Assembly (NCBI GenBank): GCA_037969115.1 | Contig: JBBKWQ010000169.1 | Coordinates: forward strand, 1-50,142 | DNA: 50,142 nucleotides | Source of the DNA: JBBKWQ01 sp037969115 | Lineage (GTDB): Bacteria > Actinomycetota > Acidimicrobiia > Acidimicrobiales > Ilumatobacteraceae | Direction: 5' to 3' | In this document: in pieces, positions 24,732-32,475 of the stretch | Numbering within the stretch: position 1 is the stretch's first letter | How the letters are laid out: each line of letters opens with the position of its first letter | Position numbers and translations under genes: made by a program | The notes under the pieces: generated by a model | What the model was told of the DNA's origin: nothing | Database searches by the model: none | The model's input: only the letters and a program-made list of their open reading frames with translations

Positions 24732-25733
24732 ATGTCAACGTTGCAGGACCAGGTCGATGCGATCTTCGAGCGGCCCCCCGGCGACGGTGTCTCCCTTGCG
24801 ATGGTCGTGCAACGCGGGGGTGCCGTCGTCGCCGAGCGTTACGGCTTCCAGCCCGACACCGAATTCGGCGCGGGCGGTCCTGTCACCGAAGCGACCCCGT
24901 TGATCTCGTGGAGCATGGCGAAGTCGTTCATCCATGCCGCCGTGGGCATCCTCGTTGCCGACGGCCTCCTCGACGTGGAAGCGCCTGCGCCGGTGCCGGC
25001 GTGGGCAGGAACACCCAAGGCGGCGATCACGGTGCTCGATCTGCTCGAGATGCGATCGGGTCTCGAATTCGTCGAGGACTACGTCGACGGTGAATCATCG
25101 AGTTGCATTGCCATGCTGTTCGGAGAGGGCTCCGCCGACCACGCCACGTATGCAGCCGGACTGCCTCTCGAGCACGAGCCGGGAACCGTCTGGAACTACT
25201 CGTCGGGTGACACCAACATCATCAGTCGAATCGTCGGCGACGTCGTCTGTGGGGCCGCTACTGCCGACGCGGCGACGGCGGAGCGACGAGCCGCGGTCGA
25301 GGCGTTCATGCACGATCGGCTGTTCGGTCCGCTCGGTATGGACTCGTCCTCGCTCGGTTTCGACGCTGCCCGAAACTGGGTCGGTTCGTCATACGTGCAC
25401 GCGACGGCTCGCGACTTCGCCCGCTTCGGCGAGCTGTATCGCAGCGACGGCGTCGCACCGAGCGGCGACCGGATCCTCCCCGAGGGATGGGTCGAGCACG
25501 CCCATACGTGGATCGCCCACGACCCGACGGACGACATCGAATCCGGATTCGACTATGGCCGTCACTGGTGGGGGTGGCCGGAGTTCGACTGCCTCGGCGC
25601 CCACGGTTACGAAGGTCAGTTCATCGTGATCGAACCGGAACGCGAACTCGTCGTGGTACATCTGGGCAAGACCGACACCGAAGTTCGGCGTCATCTCGTG
25701 ACGATGATTGCCGAGCTCATCCGAAGCGCGTGA
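24732..25733 (+). CDS. Serine hydrolase, beta-lactamase class C / esterase family
   Basis: This is a 333-residue protein of the beta-lactamase-related family (penicillin-binding or esterase). Motifs: S61-M-A-K64 (SxxK) in ISWSMAKSFIHAAVG, Y156-S-S-G (YxS/N) in GTVWNYSSGDTN, and H291-G-Y-E-G in place of KTG. No signal peptide is seen, which favours a cytosolic esterase or amidase over a cell-wall enzyme. Its end overlaps the convergent peroxiredoxin-like gene by 17 bases. The substrate is unknown. Confidence 0.87.
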   Translation: MSTLQDQVDAIFERPPGDGVSLAMVVQRGGAVVAERYGFQPDTEFGAGGPVTEATPLISWSMAKSFIHAAVGILVADGLLDVEAPAPVPAWAGTPKAAITVLDLLEMRSGLEFVEDYVDGESSSCIAMLFGEGSADHATYAAGLPLEHEPGTVWNYSSGDTNIISRIVGDVVCGAATADAATAERRAAVEAFMHDRLFGPLGMDSSSLGFDAARNWVGSSYVHATARDFARFGELYRSDGVAPSGDRILPEGWVEHAHTWIAHDPTDDIESGFDYGRHWWGWPEFDCLGAHGYEGQFIVIEPERELVVVHLGKTDTEVRRHLVTMIAELIRSA

Positions 25734-26262
25734 CCTGCTCGATCAATTCGTCGATGGTCGGTCGATCGTCCGGTCCGGCACCGCGGTAGATCCAAGCGAT
25801 CCGACCGTCACGCCCGATCACGACGTCGCCGCCGAGTTGGAGTGTGTCGCCGTCGATGCTGAAGTGCCGGTTCACATTCGCGTCCCCAGACCTGAAGAGC
25901 TGCATGTAACGACGAATCGTTCGCCAACCCCAGACGCGCCACAACCGACCGCGTCCGAAGTCGAAAGCCCGATAGAGGACCCGGTTCTCGTCGGTGACGA
26001 CCGTGAGTGGGTCGACGTATCGGCGACGGTAGCCGGCGAGGTTGCGTTGTCGCGTGAACGTCACGACGACGACCTCCGTATCGCCGAACTGGCTGAGGCG
26101 GTCGCGCACGGCGCTCGCATGTGCCCTGCACGGAAGTCAACCGAGGTGACGGTGGAACACGAGCAGAAGTGGCCGCCCCGCGTGATCTCTCGACCGCCAC
26201 GTGCCGCCTGAATGGTCGAAAAGCTCGACATCGGGTGGCTGGTCTCCAACTTCGAGTCTCAT
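25717..26262 (-). CDS. Peroxiredoxin-like (AhpC/TSA) protein with in-frame TGA, probable selenoprotein (Sec42)
   Basis: The frame runs from ATG 26262 (MRLEVGDQPPDVELFDHSGG) through TGA at 26137-26139 to a stop at 25717, giving 181 residues with TGA read as Sec42. The sequence around it is LLLVFHRHLG-U-LPC-RAHASAVRDRL, so the TGA sits on the first position of a redox CxxC in an AhpC-TSA type thioredoxin fold. From memory, Cys homologues read like RHLGCLPCR. The second part (FTRQRNLAGYRRRYVDPLTVVTDENR ... GRDGRIAWIYRGAGPDDRP) is the normal C-terminal half of the fold. Both sides are in one frame and conserved-looking, so nonsense decay is unlikely. The likely role is peroxide or disulfide reduction. 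Read conventionally, it would be split into two fragments. A long extension to 26343 is possible but not family-like. Confidence 0.85.
26106..26124 (-). promoter_or_regulatory. Candidate SECIS hairpin of the peroxiredoxin-like mRNA
   Basis: Downstream of the TGA, GCAC pairs with GTGC (13-16 with 28-31 bases after the TGA), enclosing a smaller GC/GC stem with loop GAGC that starts 21 bases after the TGA. An alternative fold GCGC-CGT-GCGC overlaps it. Loop position and early G suit a bacterial SECIS, but the fold is weak by eye. Confidence 0.25.
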
Positions 26263-26371
26263 CGCCCGTAGTGTTGCAGGTGGAGCGCCCAGGGCCGCGT
26301 GCATCGAGAACGACGACTTCGCCGTTCGTGTTCGTTGTGGCAAGGTTCATCGTTGTGGCAAGTGAGTCTCC

Positions 26372-27625
26372 ATGGATTTCAGCGTGACCGACGACCCCGA
26401 CCAACACCTCGCCACGGGCGAGCTCCCGGCGATCGGCTCCCAACCCCTGCAACGCAAGCGGTTCCGGTTCACGCTCAAGCTGCTGGCGTTCGTCGCGGTG
26501 GGTTACTACTTCATCATCCCGCTGGTCCCCGATTTCCGCGACGCGACCGACGAGATCCAGCGCGTCGAGCCCATCTTGTTGATCGTCGGACTCCTCCTCG
26601 AGATCACAGCGTTGTGGTGTTACGCACCGCTGATGAAGGCTGCGCTCAGCGACGCCGGCGAGGAACTGTCGCTGTTCCGGCTGTTCCGGATCCAGATGAG
26701 CACGAGGGCGCTGTCGAGCATCGTGCCCGGCGGCAGCGCGGCCAGCTCGGCGCTCGGGTATCGGCTGATGACGCTGTCCGGCGTGGCAGGTCCCGATGCC
26801 GGGTTCGCGCTGGCCACCGTCGGGCTCGGGTCTGCTGTGGTGCTGAACCTGATCTTGTGGTGTGGCCTCATCATCACCATCCCGATTCGAGGGTTCAATC
26901 CCGCCTACGGCACGGCTGCGTTGGCCGGGATCGTGATCATGTTGCTCGCCGCCGGACTCGTCTACGGCGTTCGGAGCAACAACGGCTGGTCCGATCGGTT
27001 CATTCGTTGGGCGGCCCGCAAGTTCAACGTCGACGAGGACAAGGCCTCGCGAGTGCTGGCGCAGATCGCAGAGCGCCTCGAACAGCTCATGGGCGACCGG
27101 CACCTGCTCGGCCGGGTGGCGTTCTGGGCGAGCCTCAACTGGTTGTTCGACGCCGCCGCCCTGTGGATCTTCGTCCGAGCGTTTGGTTCCACGCTGAGCA
27201 TCGACGCATTGATCATCTCGTTCGGCATCGCCAACGTGCTCGCAGCCATTCCGATCACGCCGGGTGGTCTGGGCTACGTCGACACCAGCTACGTCGGCAT
27301 GATGCGCGGGTTCGGCGTGCCCTTGCGCACCGCCACGCTCGGTGTGGCGTCGTATCGATTCGCCCAGTTCTTTTTTCCGATCGTGCTGGGCGGGATCATG
27401 TATCTGACGCTTCGCGTCGGCCCGTGGAGCATCGAGCGACGCGATCGTCTCATGCCGCTGCGCGACCTCGCCGAGCAGGAAAGCAAGCGCGGCGAGACGC
27501 AGATCGACTTCGCGCTTCGATTCCCCACACGCGACGACACGGGCGAACTCATCCGACCGGCCTCGGCGGTCCGTGACCGCGACCGCGAGAGCAAGCGGTC
27601 AGCGCGCGACGACCGAGACAGGTAG
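26372..27625 (+). CDS. Lysylphosphatidylglycerol synthase transmembrane-type protein (UPF0104)
   Basis: This is a 417-residue polytopic membrane protein of the UPF0104/AglD-MprF N-terminal family. About eight helices are seen, starting with LLAFVAVGYYFIIPLVPDF. Family marks are IVPGGSAASSALGYRLM and AAIPITPGGLGYVDTSYVGMM near the end. There is a soluble, charged tail of about 60 residues (RDRLMPLRDLAEQESKRG...). No catalytic MprF C-terminal domain is present, so it is probably a lipid flippase or scaffold-like member. Its promoter is divergent from the peroxiredoxin-like gene. Confidence 0.85.
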   Translation: MDFSVTDDPDQHLATGELPAIGSQPLQRKRFRFTLKLLAFVAVGYYFIIPLVPDFRDATDEIQRVEPILLIVGLLLEITALWCYAPLMKAALSDAGEELSLFRLFRIQMSTRALSSIVPGGSAASSALGYRLMTLSGVAGPDAGFALATVGLGSAVVLNLILWCGLIITIPIRGFNPAYGTAALAGIVIMLLAAGLVYGVRSNNGWSDRFIRWAARKFNVDEDKASRVLAQIAERLEQLMGDRHLLGRVAFWASLNWLFDAAALWIFVRAFGSTLSIDALIISFGIANVLAAIPITPGGLGYVDTSYVGMMRGFGVPLRTATLGVASYRFAQFFFPIVLGGIMYLTLRVGPWSIERRDRLMPLRDLAEQESKRGETQIDFALRFPTRDDTGELIRPASAVRDRDRESKRSARDDRDR

Positions 27626-27684
27626 TCGGGCCCGCCGGGCACCGACTTGCGGGTGTTCGCGAGCGCACCACTAACGTCGACGTC

Positions 27685-28200
27685 ATGACGGTTCACGAAC
27701 GCCCCTTCGGCCGATTTCTCGAAGACTTCACGCCTGGTGACGTCTTTCGCCACTGGCCTGGCAAGACCATCACCGAGTATGACGACCACCTCTTCTGCAT
27801 GATCACGATGAACCACCATCCGCTCCACACCAACGACTGGTTCGCGAGCGAGAGTGTGCAGGGCCGCAACGTCGTGGTCGGCAACCTGGTGTACTCCCTC
27901 GTGCTCGGCATGAGCGTGCCCGACGTCAGCGGCGCGGCGATCGCGAACCTCGAAGTCGAGACGTTGCAACACAAGTTCCCGACCTTCCACGGCGACACGA
28001 TTCATGCCGAGACCCGTGTGCTCGAGGTGAAGGAGTCGAGGTCGCGACCCGATCGCGGCATCGTGAGTGTCGAGACCAAGGGGTTCAATCAAGACGGCAA
28101 GGAAGTCTGCTACTTCCGCCGCAAGGTCATGGTGTGGAAGCGCGATTCTGGCCCCGAGCGCACACGTCCGTACGACGGTGTCGACGTCTGGTCCGACTGA
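27685..28200 (+). CDS. MaoC family dehydratase, mesaconyl-CoA-hydratase-like
   Basis: This is a 171-residue single hot-dog MaoC protein. It starts GRFLEDFTPGDVFRHWPGKTITEYDD, with hydratase-type residues in FCMITMNHHPLHTNDWFA, and ends KVMVWKRDSG. The pattern DFxxGDVxxHxPGxTxTExD with MNxxPLHxD is shared with actinobacterial mesaconyl/methylfumaryl-CoA hydratase-like proteins. With the probable methylsuccinyl-CoA dehydrogenase nearby, a role in the ethylmalonyl-CoA pathway is possible; other enoyl-CoA hydratase roles are equally open. Confidence 0.8.
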   Translation: MTVHERPFGRFLEDFTPGDVFRHWPGKTITEYDDHLFCMITMNHHPLHTNDWFASESVQGRNVVVGNLVYSLVLGMSVPDVSGAAIANLEVETLQHKFPTFHGDTIHAETRVLEVKESRSRPDRGIVSVETKGFNQDGKEVCYFRRKVMVWKRDSGPERTRPYDGVDVWSD

Positions 28201-28213
28201 CCCACGATCCTCG

Positions 28214-29116
28214 ATGACACGGGGCGAGGCGATCGGCTCTCCGGCCAAAGACGTTGCCGACCGAGCACGAGCCCGGTCGATGACTCCGCTCGTGCTGGCG
28301 TGGGGTCTCCCTCGGCTGAGAGATCTGCCGTGGCGTCGCACCCGCGATCCATGGGCGGTGCTGGTGAGCGAGGTGATGCTGCAGCAGACGCAGGTGACTC
28401 GCGTGCTCGATCGGTGGGCGCGCTTCCTGACGGTGTTCCCGACCGTGGAGGAGTGCGCTTCGGCGTCGCTCGGCGATGTGCTGCGCGAGTGGCAAGGGCT
28501 CGGATATCCCCGTCGCGCCCGGAACCTCCACGCAGCCGCGCGCATCGTCGTGGACGGCGGTGGGTTTCCCAGGGAGCTCGACGGGTTGCTCCGGTTGCCC
28601 GGCGTCGGTCAGTACACGGCGAGGGCGCTACTGGCCTTCGCCTTCGAGGTCGACGCCGCCGTCGTCGACACCAACATCGCCCGCGTGTACGCACGCGTGT
28701 CCGGCGAGCGCTTGACACCGAAACGAGTGCAGGCCATCGCCGACGAAGCCGCGCCGATCGGCGCGTGCTGGTCGTGGAATCAATGTCTGATGGATCTCGG
28801 TGCGGTGCTCTGTCGACCGGCGTCGCCCGACTGCGCTGCCTGCCCGGTCGTCCACGTGTGTGCCTGGGCGGGTGGCCCCGGTCCCGATCCGGCCGTCGGG
28901 TCGAGCGGCGTCAGTGGGCGCCAGGCCAGATTCGTCGGGAGCGACCGCGAGGCGCGTGGGCGCTTGATGAAGGCGATGGCAGGCGGCCCGGTCGAGCGGA
29001 GGTCGGTGGCAGCGATCATGCAGCGGGACGAATCGACTGCTCAGCGTCTCGTCGGCGACCTCATCGCCGATCGGCTGTGTGAGCGCACCGGCGAGAACCT
29101 GCGGCTGCCCGCCTGA
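28214..29116 (+). CDS. mutY: A/G-specific adenine glycosylase MutY
   Basis: This DNA repair enzyme removes adenine mispaired with 8-oxoguanine or guanine. The 300-residue protein shows catalytic Glu53 in SEVMLQQTQV, the helix-hairpin-helix LLRLPGVGQYTARALL, catalytic Asp152 in VVDTNIARVYARV, and the 4Fe-4S loop Cys200-x6-Cys207-x2-Cys210-x5-Cys216. Like many actinobacterial MutY proteins, it lacks an evident NUDIX-like C-terminal domain; the last 80 residues form a small domain with RRSVAAIMQRDESTAQRLVGDLIADR. ATG 28214 lies 13 bases after the MaoC stop; MTPLVLAWG (residue 23) is an alternative start. Confidence 0.93.
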   Translation: MTRGEAIGSPAKDVADRARARSMTPLVLAWGLPRLRDLPWRRTRDPWAVLVSEVMLQQTQVTRVLDRWARFLTVFPTVEECASASLGDVLREWQGLGYPRRARNLHAAARIVVDGGGFPRELDGLLRLPGVGQYTARALLAFAFEVDAAVVDTNIARVYARVSGERLTPKRVQAIADEAAPIGACWSWNQCLMDLGAVLCRPASPDCAACPVVHVCAWAGGPGPDPAVGSSGVSGRQARFVGSDREARGRLMKAMAGGPVERRSVAAIMQRDESTAQRLVGDLIADRLCERTGENLRLPA

Positions 29117-29141
29117 TCGCGACCGGGGTTGTCAGGCCGTG

Positions 29142-29663
29142 TCAGGCCGTGATCTGAGCGACGACATCGTCGAAGACGAGATCGGCATAGGCACGCATCT
29201 CGTCGTCGGTGCGGTCTTGGATGGGGTGTGGTGTGAACACGCGCGCCATGGCCGCGTAGCCCAAGGACTTCGACTGCGCATTTGCCGCGTCGACGAACTC
29301 CGACGACGCCACGAACACACCTGGAACACCGCGCAATTCGAGGTCGCTGATGTCATGCACACTGCACGACGTGCAACTGCCTCAATCGGCGAGTGCCTCG
29401 ATCACGACGTGACACTCGGTGGCGATCTCATGACGCAGATCGACAGGAGCCGGCTTGGCAAAGGTCGGCTTGCGATAGCGCTTGACGTCGGCGCCGATTG
29501 CGGTGAGTCGCTGCTCGATCTGATCGAGGAAGACGTTGCCGCGCGGCTTCGAGATGTCGAGCAATCCGACTGTTACCCCGTCGAGCGTGGCGGGTCGTGC
29601 CAGGCGAGCCCGCTCGGCAACGTTTTGCTCGCCCGTGGGGTCGAGAATGGTTCGTGCGCTCAT
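29142..29663 (-). CDS. UGSC-family selenoprotein (Sec94)
   Basis: One frame from ATG 29663 to 29142 is broken only by TGA at 29382-29384. Read as selenocysteine it gives 173 residues with HVVIEALAD-U-GSCTSCSVHD, the Sec-Gly-Ser-Cys motif for which the UGSC family is named, plus another Cys at 100. The N-terminal half has VTVGLLDISKPRGNVFLDQIEQRL and the C-terminal half VPGVFVASSEFVDAANAQSKSLGYAA, both continuous with the family. Family function is not established; a redox role is expected from UxxC. It lies 5 bases after the stop of the thioredoxin-domain gene, so the two are probably one operon. A hairpin fitting a bacterial SECIS lies just downstream of the TGA. Confidence 0.92.
29352..29370 (-). 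promoter_or_regulatory. Candidate SECIS hairpin of the UGSC mRNA
   Basis: On the minus strand GTCGTGC pairs with GCATGAC (7 base pairs, one G-U), loop AGTGT. The loop begins 19 bases after the TGA at 29382-29384, with G at its second position. Size, spacing and loop agree with the bacterial SECIS pattern. It lies within the coding sequence, as expected for bacteria. Confidence 0.5.
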
Positions 29664-29668
29664 GTGAC

Positions 29669-31135
29669 TCAGTATCGCACCGCAAGCGTGACCGGGTCAC
29701 TACCGACGTCGCCGTTCACCCATCCGGCGATGATCGCCGAGAACAATCCTGCTCCGCCGCCCGCGTATGCGAGCATCAAACCGTCGGGTCGGAACTTCGG
29801 GAGCGGGTTGGTGGCGAAGTCAGCCGGTACACCTTCTGCGATTCCACCTGCGCCCCGTACGAGCTCGTCGCCCGGAATGAGCAGCCGAGCGTGGAGTTCG
29901 TCGAGAATCCGGTGACGGGCCCAACCTGCCTCCGCGAAGACGTGTGCGTGCTCGGGCCCCATCACCAAGATGGCGTCGAATCCGAGCACCAGCTTGTGGT
30001 GATGGATGGCTCGCAGGTTCGCCGCAAGGCTGCCGGTGAGGCTTTCGGGGTCGCGTGACAGTTGGTCGACGACACATCGTGGACCCTCACCGGCGAACAG
30101 CGTGACCGCGTCGATTCCCGGCTCGATCCCGCGCTGCTCGGCGAGGGTTCCGTAGGGCGAGTCGACGTCGTTCTCGGCGAAGCAGAACGACAGCTTGCCG
30201 GGATTCCCGTGTGTCGCCCGGTCGACCTCACCGGGCCGGCCACCACCGACGTTGCGAATGACCAGTTGCAGCGCACGGCCGATGGTGGAGTTGGCGCGGT
30301 TGCCCTGACCGAGTGCGTTCCCGCCGGAGTTCATGCCGATGGCGCGAGTACCCGGCCCGCTACAGATCATCACGGGCCCGACCGGCATCGTGGTGGCCAG
30401 CAGACCGTGCATGTTGAAACGGTCGTTGCAGGCCGCCTCGACGGCAGTGAGCACCCAGGGAAGGAATTCCGGACGGCACCCGGCCATGACCGCTGCAATC
30501 GCGACCTTCTCGACCGTGACGTCGATCAGGTCGGGAGGTACGGTCGCAACGATTTCCTCCGGTGCTCGTGGCGTGCCGGTGAGCATGTTCAACACGCGTT
30601 CCTCCGTGGGCGGCACGACGGGCAGACCGTCGGTCCAGCCCCTGGTGAACATCATCTCGATCTCGTCCTCGAGTTCGGCAACCGCGATACGGCGCGACCG
30701 CAGGACCGACCCACCGAAGCGAACGCGAAGTTCGTCGACGCGATCGGGGTCGACGCTCAGAGATCCACATCCTGGGCGCATCACGGGCAAGTCGGGACCG
30801 AGTGCTTCGACACCGGTCAGCGCCTCCCACTGGGGTCGTGCCCAACCAACGGTTCGTTCGACCTCGGTGCCGTCGACGATGTTGATCAGCGTGGGCACCG
30901 TCTCGATGTCGTGGTGCCAACTCACCGCCAGATCACTGTCGTCGATGGCTGCCGGGTCGGTCGGGAAACCTGGATCGTCCTGCGTGTACACCGTGAGTGG
31001 GTGACCATCCGCGCTCGCGGCCGACGCGGCAAGCTGCTGGAGTACCGGCACGACCATCTGACACGTGGCGCATTCGCGCTTGACGACGACAACCAGGCCG
31101 TCAGGGAGCGGAGGCGGTGTCGTGGCGATCGTCAT
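29669..31135 (-). CDS. Thioredoxin-domain protein fused to a large uncharacterised domain (UGSC partner)
   Basis: This is a 488-residue protein. Residues about 1-115 form a thioredoxin-like domain with C22-A-T-C25 in VVVVKRECATCQMVVPVLQQL and a cis-Pro-like TVPTLINIVDG. Residues about 130-488 form a domain I do not recognise by name. It contains GWTDGLPVVPPTEERVLNML, MAGCRPEFLPWVLTAVEAAC, MNSGGNALGQGNRANSTIGR and ending GGGAGLFSAIIAGWVNGDVG, which could bind a ligand or nucleotide. The UGSC gene follows in 5 bases. A cysteine-pair donor next to a Sec protein suggests a reductant-substrate pair; this is inference. Confidence 0.78.
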   Translation of the reverse strand: MTIATTPPPLPDGLVVVVKRECATCQMVVPVLQQLAASAASADGHPLTVYTQDDPGFPTDPAAIDDSDLAVSWHHDIETVPTLINIVDGTEVERTVGWARPQWEALTGVEALGPDLPVMRPGCGSLSVDPDRVDELRVRFGGSVLRSRRIAVAELEDEIEMMFTRGWTDGLPVVPPTEERVLNMLTGTPRAPEEIVATVPPDLIDVTVEKVAIAAVMAGCRPEFLPWVLTAVEAACNDRFNMHGLLATTMPVGPVMICSGPGTRAIGMNSGGNALGQGNRANSTIGRALQLVIRNVGGGRPGEVDRATHGNPGKLSFCFAENDVDSPYGTLAEQRGIEPGIDAVTLFAGEGPRCVVDQLSRDPESLTGSLAANLRAIHHHKLVLGFDAILVMGPEHAHVFAEAGWARHRILDELHARLLIPGDELVRGAGGIAEGVPADFATNPLPKFRPDGLMLAYAGGGAGLFSAIIAGWVNGDVGSDPVTLAVRY

Positions 31136-31232
31136 GGTGCTCCCGGATTTGTCAAGGTGGGCTCATGTCACGCTAGTCATCTGTTGCTCGCGATGCCGAT
31201 GCAGGTAGCTTGGGTCGATCAAGGGGACATCG

Positions 31233-32081
31233 TTATCCATCGCGTTTCATGGCGTCCGCGGTTCGACGCCCTGTCATGGGCCGAGCACGATTCGTTACGG
31301 TGGGAACACATCGTGCGTGTCGGTTTCGGTGCCGGGACACGATCCCGTGTTGTTCGATCTCGGTACTGGTCTCCGGTACTTCGGTGCACAACTCGACGGC
31401 GATCCGCCTGTGCCGTTCCAGGGCACGTGCCTACTCAGTCACGTCCATTGGGACCACATACAGGGGCTTCCGTTCTTCCCACCGATGCTCAACCCGGCCA
31501 CCGTGCTCAATGTGTACTGCCCTCCTGCGCACGACGACGTGTCGGTGGCCGACGTGTTCGGTTCGACGATCCGCCCACCGCTGTTCCCCATTGCGATCAC
31601 CGAGTTCCCGGGAACCGTGGACTTCCACGAGTTGGCCGACTCCGAGATGCGCATCGGCGACATCGAGATCACGTCCCGCTTGATTCCTCACATCGGACCA
31701 ACGCTCGGATACCGACTCGACTGGAAAGGTCGGAGTCTCTGCTACATGAGCGATCATCAGCAACCGCCGGACGGGTCGTTCTCTGTCACGCCCGGAGCTC
31801 TCGAACTGTGTCAGGGCGTCGACGTGATGATCCACGATGCGCAGTACACCAACGAGGAGTTCGCCGAGCGATCCACCTGGGGCCACTGCCAGGTCGACTA
31901 CGCCGTGTGGCTGGCGATCGAAGCGAAGGTCAAGAAGCTGCTCCTGTTCCATCACGATCCGAGCCACACCGATGACCGGCTCGATCAGATCGTGGCATGT
32001 GCCCGCGCGGCCGGAGCCGCGTCGGGCGTCGACGTGATCGCAGCTCGCGAGGGCTTGGTCATCGAACTCAGCGGCACGTGA
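31233..32081 (+). CDS. MBL-fold metallo-hydrolase with no canonical start codon
   Basis: This is a beta-lactamase-fold hydrolase related to the PhnP/cyclic-phosphodiesterase group. The metal motif H70-V-H-W-D-H75 lies in LLSHVHWDHIQGLPFF; later ligands are in YMSDHQQP, VMIHDAQYT and LLFHHDPSHTD. The conserved family N-terminus, HGVRGSTPCHGP then RYGGNTSC, is encoded in frame from 31248, but no ATG, GTG or TTG precedes it before an upstream TAG. The first GTG in frame (31317) would delete it. AAGGGG at 31221-31226 lies 6 bases before TTA 31233, which is exactly where the start of homologues falls, so the feature is drawn from there. A mutated start codon or base error is possible. Its stop overlaps the MauE-like gene. 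Confidence 0.8.
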   Translation, partial: LSIAFHGVRGSTPCHGPSTIRYGGNTSCVSVSVPGHDPVLFDLGTGLRYFGAQLDGDPPVPFQGTCLLSHVHWDHIQGLPFFPPMLNPATVLNVYCPPAHDDVSVADVFGSTIRPPLFPIAITEFPGTVDFHELADSEMRIGDIEITSRLIPHIGPTLGYRLDWKGRSLCYMSDHQQPPDGSFSVTPGALELCQGVDVMIHDAQYTNEEFAERSTWGHCQVDYAVWLAIEAKVKKLLLFHHDPSHTDDRLDQIVACARAAGAASGVDVIAAREGLVIELSGT

Positions 32082-32458
32082 CGCCGGCAGCCCAGATTGC
32101 TGGAGTCGTGATCGGGATCGCCTTCGTCGTTGCGGGTGGATCGAAGCTCGCAGCAGGCTCGGCGTGGCCGCCACAAGCGGTCGAGCTCGGGGCGCCGAGC
32201 GTCGTGATACCGATGGTGCCCTGGTTCGAGTTGACGGTCGGCGCTCTGCTCGCCGTTCAGGTGGCGCGTCGGGTGCTGGCGGTGGTTGCGTTCGTGACGC
32301 TCGGGGTGTTCACGGCGCTGATCGTGGCCCGGCTGCGGGAAGGCAAACGGCCGGCGTGTGCATGTTTCGGCGCCTGGTCGGCCAAGCCGATCGGTGCCGG
32401 CAACGTGGTGCGCAACGGCGTGCTCATGGCCGTCGCAGCCGTCGCAGCGCTCCCGTAG
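32078..32458 (+). CDS. MauE/DoxX-like small membrane protein
   Basis: This is a 126-residue membrane protein with four predicted helices, starting at GTG 32078, which overlaps the upstream stop (GTGA). It begins AAQIAGVVIGIAFVVAGGSKL, and near residue 95 has the motif RPACACFGAWSAKPIG. The Cys-x-Cys-Phe-Gly motif is typical of the MauE-type/DoxX-related family involved in membrane disulfide or thiol redox functions. The exact partner is unknown. Confidence 0.8.
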   Translation: MTPAAQIAGVVIGIAFVVAGGSKLAAGSAWPPQAVELGAPSVVIPMVPWFELTVGALLAVQVARRVLAVVAFVTLGVFTALIVARLREGKRPACACFGAWSAKPIGAGNVVRNGVLMAVAAVAALP

Positions 32459-32475
32459 CTGTCGTGGCGGGTCGC

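Noticed and set aside
29130..29149. Tandem TGTCAGGCCG repeat between mutY and the UGSC gene
   Set aside because: Only two 10-base copies; no att-site or mobile gene nearby, so of no evident meaning.
30062..31975. 637-codon plus-strand frame
   Set aside because: Shadow of the thioredoxin-fused gene and the metallo-hydrolase; biased Arg/Asp/Gly composition, no domain.
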